DNA from: Leadbetterella sp051649345
Lineage (GTDB): Bacteria > Bacteroidota > Bacteroidia > Cytophagales > Spirosomataceae
DNA length: 31,606 bases
Assembly: GCA_051649345.1 (NCBI GenBank)
Contig: JBOFGX010000217.1
Coordinates: 1 to 31,606 of the forward strand
Direction: 5' to 3'
Made by a program: the position numbers and the translations under genes. Below the pieces are notes generated by a model. It was not told the origin of the DNA and did not search any database. It was given only the letters and a program-made list of their open reading frames with translations. This document shows positions 14,228 to 21,767 of this stretch, piece after piece (the stretch's first letter is position 1; each line of letters starts with the position of its first letter).

Positions 14228-15724
14228 ATGGCACAATTTCATTGGTGGTATCTCCTACCCATTGTATTGTTAGTCGTTTTTGTTCGGGATGTTTTTCAGA
14301 AAAAACATACCATTCAGCATAATTTTCCAATTATTGGTCATATACGCTATTTCTTAGAGAGTTTTGGGCCAGAGCTAAGACAATACATAGTAGCCAATAA
14401 TCGCGAAGAGTTGCCATTTAATCGCCAGCAAAGAAGTTGGATTTATGCCTCCTCAAAAAAAGAAAATAATTACCAGGGATTTGGTACAGATCAAGATATA
14501 TACGCTCCCGGGCATATTTTTATACGACCTGCATTGATTGCCTTGCGGTTACCCGACAATCATATAAATATGGAGAAACCAGCCTATATTGCTTCGGCTA
14601 AAATAATAGGCCCGCACCGCAAAAAACCGTATCGACCTCAATCGATAATAAATGTAAGTGCTATGAGTTATGGTTCTCTTTCTTCTGCTGCCATTTCAGC
14701 ACTCAACCTGGGAGCAAAAATGGCTGGTGCTTACCATAATACAGGAGAAGGGGGATATTCTCCCTATCATGACTTAGGGGCTGATGTAGTGTATAACCTG
14801 GGTACTGGATATTTTGGATCTAGAGATGAAAATGGGATGTTTAGTCTACCCAAATTTCTAGAAACATTAGCCAAATATCCCAACATAAAGATGATAGAAC
14901 TCAAACTTTCCCAAGGAGCGAAACCGGGCAAAGGTGGGGTTTTACCTGCAAAAAAAGTAACGGCTGAAATTGCTAGCATTCGTGGAGTACCCATGGGCAA
15001 AGACGTGATTTCCCCTGCTTACCATACAGCGTTTAGTACTATGACAGAAATGGTAGAACTCATAGAAAAAATTGCGGATTCAAGCGGACTTCCTGTAGGC
15101 ATAAAGGCCGCTGTAGGTAAGCTTGATATGTGGGAAGAACTTACCAGTATTATGAAGAAAACAGGTAAAGGACCCGACTTTGTAACAATAGATGGAGGTG
15201 AAGGCGGTACAGGCGCTGCTCCAAGAGCATTTGCCGACCATGTCTCTTTACCTTGGGTGTACGGTTTCTCCGAAATTTATAAAATGTTTCAAAAGAATGG
15301 TCTTGAGAAAAAGACAGCTTTTATTGGCTCTGGAAAACTGGGCTTACCCGAAAAAGCAATTATGGCATTTGCCATGGGGGTAGACGTCATCAATGTAGCA
15401 AGAGAAGGCATGATGGCCATTGGTTGTATTCAAGCACAACAGTGTCATAAAAACACCTGTCCTGTAGGTATAGCTACTAACAATAAGTGGCTAGTATCAG
15501 GCTTAGACCCCAATCTAAAAAGTGTTAGATTTTATAATTACATATACTCACTGCAAAAAGAAATACTAGAAATCAGTCATGCATGCGGATACCAACACCC
15601 CTGTGAATTCAAAATGGATGATGTAGAAATTTCAATGGGTGATAACAACCGAACAACTCCGTTATCCTTGGCTTATGGCTACAAGAAAACAAGCGTAAGT
15701 TTGGAATGGTCTAAGCTTTCATAA
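14228..15724 (+). CDS. Membrane-anchored FMN-binding glutamate synthase-family protein
   Basis: A 498-residue protein equal to the central FMN domain of the large subunit of glutamate synthase, without the glutaminase (GATase) domain or the C-terminal GXGXG domain. It starts with one membrane helix at about 6-19. INVSAMSYGSLSSAAI (141-156), NTGEGGYSPYH (171-181), the glycine-rich TIDGGEGGTGAAP (320-332) and FIGSGKLG (365-372) match the FMN/2-iminoglutarate site. Three cysteines, 400, 406 and 411, in C-x5-C-x4-C spacing keep the ligands of the 3Fe-4S cluster of GltB. By family knowledge such stand-alone proteins are often called glutamate synthase but their reaction is not established. It may take electrons or ammonia from another partner, which is not in the window. 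It appears to be a single-gene unit. Confidence 0.92.
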   Translation: MAQFHWWYLLPIVLLVVFVRDVFQKKHTIQHNFPIIGHIRYFLESFGPELRQYIVANNREELPFNRQQRSWIYASSKKENNYQGFGTDQDIYAPGHIFIRPALIALRLPDNHINMEKPAYIASAKIIGPHRKKPYRPQSIINVSAMSYGSLSSAAISALNLGAKMAGAYHNTGEGGYSPYHDLGADVVYNLGTGYFGSRDENGMFSLPKFLETLAKYPNIKMIELKLSQGAKPGKGGVLPAKKVTAEIASIRGVPMGKDVISPAYHTAFSTMTEMVELIEKIADSSGLPVGIKAAVGKLDMWEELTSIMKKTGKGPDFVTIDGGEGGTGAAPRAFADHVSLPWVYGFSEIYKMFQKNGLEKKTAFIGSGKLGLPEKAIMAFAMGVDVINVAREGMMAIGCIQAQQCHKNTCPVGIATNNKWLVSGLDPNLKSVRFYNYIYSLQKEILEISHACGYQHPCEFKMDDVEISMGDNNRTTPLSLAYGYKKTSVSLEWSKLS

Positions 15725-15758
15725 TTGGCCTAGTTTTTATATATTTCCATAGAATCGA

Positions 15759-15956
15759 TTATAAAGTGAAATATAGCTTTGTTTCTATTAAGTGATAATA
15801 AGGCTCGACCTTGTTTACAAGGTACCACCTGTCTATAATAGGCTTTTTGTCCAATTTCATATCATCGGCTATTGCTATTACTTTTTTCGGGTTAATTTTT
15901 CGTACCTTTGCACCTCGAAAATTGTTATTTTTCGTTGTACATAGAAAAAACTCCAT
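15759..15956 (-). CDS. Possible small hypothetical protein (doubtful)
   Basis: A 65-codon frame whose translation looks protein-like: KVRKINPKKVIAIADDMKL then DKKPIIDRWYLVNKVEPYYHLIETK, a mixed charged and aromatic sequence unlike a random AT-rich frame. It starts at a CATATG shared with the plus-strand start at 15957 and fills most of the gap. I do not recognise a family. No promoter or RBS is visible, and the plus-strand promoter of the next gene lies within it, so it may be a chance frame or a remnant. Confidence 0.3.
   Translation of the reverse strand: MEFFLCTTKNNNFRGAKVRKINPKKVIAIADDMKLDKKPIIDRWYLVNKVEPYYHLIETKLYFTL
15903..15910 (+). promoter_or_regulatory. -7 promoter box of the PorT-like gene
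   Basis: TACCTTTG is an exact TAnnTTTG match, followed by C, 47 bases before the ATG at 15957. The expected -33 position (around 15880) holds ACTTTTTTC, with no proper TTTG, so the promoter is supported by the -7 box alone. Confidence 0.5.
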
Positions 15957-16622
15957 ATGTCATTTAGATACTTTATTATTTTCTGTTTTTTACTAGTAAA
16001 AACCACACAAGCTCAGTACAAACCCAAAACCTTTGAATTTGGCCCCAAGGTTGGATTAAATGTAAATGGATTGAATACAAAATCTCTTGATACTACTACG
16101 GAATACAAGAAAAAAATAGATGCTAATTATTCTCTCGGTTTTTTCACTAGAATCAATATAGGCACAAAATTATGTTTTCAGCAAGAGTTTACCTATCAAG
16201 GGAAAGGTGGTAGAATTAGCGAACCTAATACATTAAGTGGTAAATATGCTTACAAGTATTTTTCGGTTCCATTATTGTTACAATTTACACCTACGAAACA
16301 AGTCTATTTAGAAGCAGGGCCTGAATTCAATTTCACAACAAACAAAAATTTCAAGAAAGCAAACGCAAGTATTTTTGGGCCCAAGGTCTCAACAGACCAC
16401 AGTATGATTGTGGGTTTGCGGTTCAATATGCTGGATTTTTTATCTTTAATAAATATAAACGTTAGGTATATACAAGGATTCTCTAATCAAGAGGAAGGAA
16501 GATTGTATCTATCAAAAAGTAAAGTCGATTTTAGAAATAGGACATTTCAGCTTTCCGCTAATTTTGCTTTATCTGAGCATCTATCTTGGAAAAAAAAATA
16601 TGGTCCTAAGAAGAAAAAATAA
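15957..16622 (+). CDS. Outer-membrane beta-barrel protein, PorT-like family
   Basis: A 221-residue secreted protein with signal peptide MSFRYFIIFCFLLVKTTQA and likely cleavage before Gln20. The mature part shows the start typical of the OMP_b-brl_2/PorT group (FEFGPKVGLNVNGL) and alternating strands such as GFFTRINIG, LCFQQEFTYQGKGG, YKYFSVPLLLQFTP, VYLEAGPEFNF and NVRYIQGFSN. It probably forms an eight-stranded barrel in the outer membrane. PorT itself is a T9SS component, but this large family has many members of unknown role. The C-terminus is strongly basic (KKKYGPKKKK), unusual for a barrel ending and probably a periplasmic or surface tail. It lies 32 bases before tyrS on the same strand, so the two may be co-transcribed. 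Confidence 0.85.
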   Translation: MSFRYFIIFCFLLVKTTQAQYKPKTFEFGPKVGLNVNGLNTKSLDTTTEYKKKIDANYSLGFFTRINIGTKLCFQQEFTYQGKGGRISEPNTLSGKYAYKYFSVPLLLQFTPTKQVYLEAGPEFNFTTNKNFKKANASIFGPKVSTDHSMIVGLRFNMLDFLSLININVRYIQGFSNQEEGRLYLSKSKVDFRNRTFQLSANFALSEHLSWKKKYGPKKKK

Positions 16623-16654
16623 TTTGTAGATTTTATTTAACTTTTAATATATCC

Positions 16655-17956
16655 ATGGATTTTATAGAAGAGCTTAAATGGAGAGGGATGCTTCATCAGT
16701 CTATGCCGGGCACAGAAGAACAGCTCACAAAGGAGATGACTTCAGCCTACATAGGTTTTGATCCTACGGCAAAATCTCTTCATATTGGCAATTTAGCTAC
16801 CATTATGCTTTTAGTGCATTTACAAAGAGCTGGACATAAACCGTATGCTCTTGTAGGCGGTGCTACAGGTATGGTGGGAGATCCTTCTGGTAAGTCAGCA
16901 GAAAGACAGTTTTTAAGTGAGGATACATTACGTGAAAACCAAAATGGAATTCGTGTCCAATTAGAGCGATTTTTGGAGTTTGGAGATCAAGCGAATGCTG
17001 CAGTCATGGTCAATAATTACGATTGGTTCAAAGAGTTCAGTTTCCTTGGATTCCTTCGAGAAGTCGGCAAATTTTTGAGCGTGAACTATATGATGGGCAA
17101 AGACAGTGTTAAAAACCGTCTAACTACCGGAATTTCCTACACCGAGTTTACCTACCAATTGCTCCAAGGATATGATTTTTATCATTTGTACAAAAACCAT
17201 GGGGTGAAGCTCCAAATGGGAGGATCGGATCAATGGGGAAATATCACGACTGGTACTGAACTTATCCGAAGAAAAGAAAACAACAATAATGAAGAGGCCG
17301 AGTATTCGGCATATGCTCTTACTACTCCTTTGGTTACGAAATCAGACGGAACCAAATTTGGCAAATCCGAGGGAGGGAACGTCTGGCTAGACCCTTCGCT
17401 TACGAGTCCATATGAATTCTATCAATTTTGGATCAATCAATCGGATGAAGATTGTAAGAAGTTAATTCGCGTATTCACGCTTTTGGATCAAGCTACTATT
17501 CTAGACTTAGAAGAAAAACATCAGGCGGAACCTCATTTACGAATCGTTCAAAAGGCTATTGCCCAAGATGTAACAACACGTGTACATGGGTTAGAAAAGT
17601 ATGAATTGGCAGTCAAAACATCTGAAATATTATATGGAAAAGCCACTCTTGAAGCTCTTCAAAGTTTATCCAAAAATAACTTTGAGGAAATTTTCAAAGG
17701 AGTACCTACTACTAAAATATTGAAGACCGACTACACAACTTGTGGGAGTATCCTAGATTTGATTTCGATAGCTACCAATGGCGAAATTTACCCTTCAAAG
17801 ACGGAAGCAAAAAAAGCAATTTTGGGCAATGCATTGTCTATAAACAAGCAAAAAATAACGGATCCCGCATCTAATTTAGAAAAGATAGTATTGCTTAATG
17901 ACACATACCTTCTTATAAACAAAGGCAAAAAAAATCATATTATTGAAGTAATCTGA
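16655..17956 (+). CDS. tyrS: Tyrosyl-tRNA synthetase
   Basis: Charges tRNA-Tyr with tyrosine in the cytoplasm. The 433-residue class I enzyme has the HIGH-type motif HIGN at 43-46, tyrosine-site YIGFDPTA near 32-39, VGGATGMVGDPSGK at 67-80, the QMGGSDQWGNI block at 187-197 and the KMSKS-type motif KFGKS at 234-238. The C-terminal 80 residues form an S4 RNA-binding domain (YPSKTEAKKAILGNALSINKQK). Length and motifs match the bacterial TyrRS group with KFGKS. No T-box or other leader is seen in the 32 bases before it. Confidence 0.97.
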   Translation: MDFIEELKWRGMLHQSMPGTEEQLTKEMTSAYIGFDPTAKSLHIGNLATIMLLVHLQRAGHKPYALVGGATGMVGDPSGKSAERQFLSEDTLRENQNGIRVQLERFLEFGDQANAAVMVNNYDWFKEFSFLGFLREVGKFLSVNYMMGKDSVKNRLTTGISYTEFTYQLLQGYDFYHLYKNHGVKLQMGGSDQWGNITTGTELIRRKENNNNEEAEYSAYALTTPLVTKSDGTKFGKSEGGNVWLDPSLTSPYEFYQFWINQSDEDCKKLIRVFTLLDQATILDLEEKHQAEPHLRIVQKAIAQDVTTRVHGLEKYELAVKTSEILYGKATLEALQSLSKNNFEEIFKGVPTTKILKTDYTTCGSILDLISIATNGEIYPSKTEAKKAILGNALSINKQKITDPASNLEKIVLLNDTYLLINKGKKNHIIEVI

Positions 17957-17978
17957 CCTTTTAAATAGTTATTTAATT

Positions 17979-18767
17979 ATGTTTTGGATTTACGACATAC
18001 CTATTTGGCTATTCTTTATAGTTTGCAATGGTGCTTTTATTGCAATTTCTCTAGTTATATTCGTTTTAGTACAAAGGTTTTTTATTCCTATATTAAAATC
18101 AACCGAAGACAGTAATGATTTATTGAACTATTTCGTAGCCGCATTGGGAGCTTTTTATAGTATAACATTGGGTTTGATTGCAGTTGGAACATGGGAAAAT
18201 TATAAAAGTAGCACGCAATTGGCCAACGACGAAGCTGCTAGTATTGCAGCTTTGTATCGTGATGTTACATTTTTACCAAAAACTGTTTCTTTAGATTTAC
18301 AATCTAAACTAAAAGAATACACAAGGTATGTAATAGAAGAAGCTTGGCCGCTCCAACAAAAGGGGATTGTACCTGCGGGTGGCACAACTCGAATCAGTGA
18401 CTTTCAAAAAGTTCTGTATAATTTTGAACCACAAACTAAAAGAGAAGAATACATTTTTTCTGAATCCATAAATCAATTCAACAGATTAATTTTACTCCGC
18501 CGAAACAGATTAGCTGATGTACAAGATGGATTGCCATCCACTTTATGGCTCGTTATTTTTTCGGGTGCTTTTTTGTTAATGTTCTTGTTTAGCTTGTTTG
18601 TTGACGCCAATATAAAACTACAAAAAGTACTTGTAACCAGCCTAGGCGTTATACTTGGGACATCCGTTTTCTTAATTTCCGCTATGGATTACCCCTATAG
18701 AGGAGAATTTAGCGTAACACCCGAAGCCTTCAGCATTGTGTACAAAGGACTAATGGGTGGGAAATAA
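17979..18767 (+). CDS. DUF4239 (bestrophin-like) membrane protein
   Basis: A 262-residue inner-membrane protein of the DUF4239 family. Membrane segments lie at about 9-35, 49-69, 190-212 and 216-235, with a soluble helical domain in between. The signature AALGAFYSITLGLIAVGTWENY, where a Tyr-Ser and Gly-Leu pattern precedes a WENY/W.NY motif, and the following ANDEAASIAALYRD are typical. The end ISAMDYPYRGEFSVTPEAF matches the family's D.PF.G...V.P.AF motif. Its likeness to bestrophin ion channels is fold-level; function is unknown. It starts 22 bases after tyrS and ends 12 bases from the convergent lpd stop, with no terminator in between. Confidence 0.9.
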   Translation: MFWIYDIPIWLFFIVCNGAFIAISLVIFVLVQRFFIPILKSTEDSNDLLNYFVAALGAFYSITLGLIAVGTWENYKSSTQLANDEAASIAALYRDVTFLPKTVSLDLQSKLKEYTRYVIEEAWPLQQKGIVPAGGTTRISDFQKVLYNFEPQTKREEYIFSESINQFNRLILLRRNRLADVQDGLPSTLWLVIFSGAFLLMFLFSLFVDANIKLQKVLVTSLGVILGTSVFLISAMDYPYRGEFSVTPEAFSIVYKGLMGGK

Positions 18768-18779
18768 ACAAAACATAAA

Positions 18780-20180
18780 TCAAGAGTGAATGGAACGGTT
18801 CTCTGTCGCTGCCAAACATGCCTCTTTTAAGGCTTCTAAGTAGGTTGGGTGGGCATGAGAACTACGAGCTATATCCTCAGCCGACGCCCTGAATTCCATT
18901 GCTAACACAGCCTCCCCTATCATGTCTGCAGCTCGTGCTCCTATGATATGTACGCCCAAGACTTCATCTGTAGTTTTATCTGCTAATACCTTGACAAGGC
19001 CATCCACATCACCGCTAGCTGTAGCACGACCGAGAGCCTTAAATGGGAAACTACCGGCTTTATATGCAATACCCGCTGACTTCAATTCTTCCTCTGTTTT
19101 CCCAACAGTTGCCACCTCAGGCCAAGTGTACACAACACCAGGAATGAGATTGTAATTAATATGTGGTTTTTGACCTGCGATTATCTCTGCTACTAATACT
19201 CCTTCTTCTTCAGCTTTGTGAGCGAGCATCGCACCACGAACAACATCACCAATAGCATAAACATTTGATACACTAGTTTGTAACGTATGCTCATCTACGA
19301 TGACTTTACCTCTATCTAAACTGACACCTATTGCTTCCAGATTTAGATTATCAACATACGGTCTCCTACCAATGGCTACTAAACAATAATCTCCCGTTAT
19401 CGATACAGGACTTCCAGATTTATCTTCGGCGGTAACTTTTACCTCTTTACCTAAATTTTCAATCTGAGTTACCTTCGTATCGAAATAAAACTCTGCTCCT
19501 AATTTTTTAATTGATTTTTGTAGTTCCTTGCCCATGGTTTTATCCATTGTAGGTATCATGCCCTCAGCAAACTCTACAAAAGTGACTTTAGAACCTAAGC
19601 GAGCATATACCGAACCTAGCTCAGCTCCTATTACCCCCGCTCCTATGACTATAAGATGCTTGGGTATTTCGCTTAAAGTTAAAGCTTCAGTAGATGTTAT
19701 GATACGTGTTTTATCGTAATTCATAAACGGAAGTATCGTCGGCTTTGACCCTGTGGCAATAATTACATTTTTGGCAGATATAGTGGATTCATTTCCATCA
19801 GCAGCTTTGATTTTAACGGTATTTTTATCAACAAAAGACCCAAAACCTGCAAAGGTAGTAATCTTATTTTTCTTCATTAAGAAGTTGATACCATCATTCA
19901 TCTTTTTGATCACACCTGTCTTCCTCTCAATCATCTTACTGAGATCAGCTTTGACTTTTCCCGTTTGTATACCGTGCTCTTCGAAATGATGAACAGCATT
20001 ATAGTAATGTTCTGAAGAATCTAGAAGTGCCTTAGATGGAATACAGCCTACATTTAAGCAGGTGCCTCCCATGGCTGCGTATTTTTCAATGATAGCGGTT
20101 TTCATGCCTAATTGAGCACAACGAATCGCTGCTACATATCCTCCTGGACCAGAACCAATTACTACTACGTCGAAATCCAT
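18780..20180 (-). CDS. lpd: Dihydrolipoyl dehydrogenase (E3)
   Basis: Reoxidises the dihydrolipoyl groups of 2-oxoacid dehydrogenase complexes and passes electrons via FAD to NAD+. The 466 residues carry the FAD-binding GSGPGGYVAAI (9-19), the redox-active CLNVGC (Cys41, Cys46), the NAD-binding VIGAGVIGAELGS near 178, the FAD site AIGDVVRGAMLAHKAEEEG near 311, and the catalytic HAHPTYLE (His444, Glu449). It has no lipoyl domain. It is the third gene after odhA and odhB, 37 bases beyond odhB, so it is very likely the E3 of the 2-oxoglutarate complex. It may also serve other lipoyl complexes in the cell. Confidence 0.97.
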   Translation of the reverse strand: MDFDVVVIGSGPGGYVAAIRCAQLGMKTAIIEKYAAMGGTCLNVGCIPSKALLDSSEHYYNAVHHFEEHGIQTGKVKADLSKMIERKTGVIKKMNDGINFLMKKNKITTFAGFGSFVDKNTVKIKAADGNESTISAKNVIIATGSKPTILPFMNYDKTRIITSTEALTLSEIPKHLIVIGAGVIGAELGSVYARLGSKVTFVEFAEGMIPTMDKTMGKELQKSIKKLGAEFYFDTKVTQIENLGKEVKVTAEDKSGSPVSITGDYCLVAIGRRPYVDNLNLEAIGVSLDRGKVIVDEHTLQTSVSNVYAIGDVVRGAMLAHKAEEEGVLVAEIIAGQKPHINYNLIPGVVYTWPEVATVGKTEEELKSAGIAYKAGSFPFKALGRATASGDVDGLVKVLADKTTDEVLGVHIIGARAADMIGEAVLAMEFRASAEDIARSSHAHPTYLEALKEACLAATENRSIHS

Positions 20181-20217
20181 TATAATTGTTTTTTAAAATA
20201 CCTGAAATTTAAATAAA

Positions 20218-21759
20218 CTATACTTGTAAAAGCATACGCATAGGATCCTCAAGAAGCTGCTTAACTCTCACTAAGAAACTAACAGAATCTTTACCATCTA
20301 TGGTACGATGATCATACGAAAGTGCCAAATACATAATAGGACGAATCTCCACTTGACCGTTGATTGCTACAGGTCTTTCTACTATATTATGCATACCTAA
20401 GATAGCTGATTGTGGAGCATTAATGATCGGTGTAGATAGCATAGACCCAAAAGTACCTCCATTTGTAATAGTGAATGTCCCACCGGTCATTTCATCTACA
20501 GAAAGCTTATTATCCCTTGCTTTGCCTGCTAGTCTAACTACTTCCGCCTCAATTTGAGCTAGGGAAAGTTTTTCTACATTTCTAATAACAGGTACAACAA
20601 GGCCTTTGGGAGCGGAAACAGCTATGGAGACATCTGTAAAATCATTATAAACTACTTCTTCTCCATCGATGTAAGAGTTAATTATTGGAAACTCTTGCAG
20701 AGCAATTGAGCAAGCCTTAGTAAAGAATGACATAAAGCCTAAACCTACCCCATGGATTTCTTTAAACTTATCTTTATACGCTTTTCTAAGGTCCATGATC
20801 GGCTTCATATCTACTTCGTTGAAGGTAGTAAGCATGGCCGTTTCGTTTTTAACGGCAACCAATCGTCTTGCAATCGTTTTTCTAAGCCCTGACATTCTTT
20901 CTCTGCGAGTTCCACGTGTGCTTGCACCCGATATAGGTACTGAAGCTGAAGCAGGGGCCTGAGAAGGGGTTGAAGCAGGGATTGCCGCAATTGCGTCTTC
21001 CTTGGTTACCCTTCCATCTTTACCCGTACCTGTTACTTGAGCAGGAGAGATACCTTTCTCATCCAATATTTTAGAAGCGGATGGAGATGGATGACCAGAA
21101 GCATAATTTGTTGATTCAGGATTTACAGAAACTGACGATACTGTTTCAACTTGAGCAACTTTTTCGGAAGTTGATACTGAGGAACTTGTTTCACCTGAAG
21201 TTACAGAAGCGAGTGTTCCTCCTATTGGAACAACAGATCCTACTTCCGCTTTTATGGTCAATACACCTTGAAAAGGAGACGGCAGCTCAAACGTAGCCTT
21301 ATCTGATTCCAATTCGCATATAATCTCATCTAATGAGACTATGTCTCCTGATTTTTTCAACCAGTTAGCGATTGTAACTTCCGTAATCGACTCCCCAACA
21401 GCAGGAACATTAATATCTGATGTGATTGACTTTGTAGGAGTTTGCACGGGAGCATCTGATTTTACAACTACTTCAGAAGCTTTAGTTTCTTCAATTACAG
21501 GGGCGGGGGCATTACTTGTGGCTCCAACAGGCTCAATTCTACAAATCGGTGCACCTATAGCTAAGGTATCACCTTCTTTCGCAATTATTCTGAGTATTCC
21601 GTCAGATTCAGATGGCAGCTCAAATGTGGCTTTATCCGATTCTAGTTCACAAATTATTTCGTCCATTTTAACAGAATCACCATCTTTTTTTATCCAAGAT
21701 GCGATTACTACTTCTGTGACTGATTCCCCTACAGAAGGGACTTTCATTTCTATAGCCAT
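20218..21759 (-). CDS. odhB: Dihydrolipoyllysine succinyltransferase (E2 of 2-oxoglutarate dehydrogenase)
   Basis: Core E2 enzyme of the TCA-cycle 2-oxoglutarate dehydrogenase, which moves the succinyl group from lipoate to CoA. The 513 residues hold two lipoyl domains, each with CELESDKATFELPS (lipoyl Lys43 and Lys155), a Pro/Ser/Ala linker, a peripheral subunit-binding domain at 224-261 (PSPSASKILDEKGI, then GKDGRVTKEDA), a second Ala/Pro linker, and the catalytic acyltransferase domain from about 290 with SYDHRTIDG (His484, Asp488). E. coli SucB has one lipoyl domain; two is the odd point here. The gene starts 8 bases after odhA. Identity as a succinyl- rather than acetyltransferase rests on this neighbour. 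Confidence 0.95.
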   Translation of the reverse strand: MAIEMKVPSVGESVTEVVIASWIKKDGDSVKMDEIICELESDKATFELPSESDGILRIIAKEGDTLAIGAPICRIEPVGATSNAPAPVIEETKASEVVVKSDAPVQTPTKSITSDINVPAVGESITEVTIANWLKKSGDIVSLDEIICELESDKATFELPSPFQGVLTIKAEVGSVVPIGGTLASVTSGETSSSVSTSEKVAQVETVSSVSVNPESTNYASGHPSPSASKILDEKGISPAQVTGTGKDGRVTKEDAIAAIPASTPSQAPASASVPISGASTRGTRRERMSGLRKTIARRLVAVKNETAMLTTFNEVDMKPIMDLRKAYKDKFKEIHGVGLGFMSFFTKACSIALQEFPIINSYIDGEEVVYNDFTDVSIAVSAPKGLVVPVIRNVEKLSLAQIEAEVVRLAGKARDNKLSVDEMTGGTFTITNGGTFGSMLSTPIINAPQSAILGMHNIVERPVAINGQVEIRPIMYLALSYDHRTIDGKDSVSFLVRVKQLLEDPMRMLLQV

Positions 21760-21767
21760 GATTATTA

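Larger units (their letters stand above)
15725..15956. other. Intergenic region before the PorT-like gene, with a doubtful minus-strand ORF
   Basis: 232 bases without a certain gene. It holds a small hairpin (15808-15813 with 15818-15823, ACCTTG/CAAGGT), the promoter box at 15903-15910, and a 65-codon minus-strand frame described separately. No tRNA fold or terminator with a T run is seen. Confidence 0.4.

Noticed and set aside
15808..15823. Hairpin ACCTTG-TTTA-CAAGGT as a tRNA part or terminator
   Set aside because: It has no cloverleaf context and no T run; the stem is only six pairs.
15811..15996. Plus-strand frame of 61 codons before the PorT-like gene
   Set aside because: It overlaps the signal peptide of the real gene in another frame and crosses its promoter.
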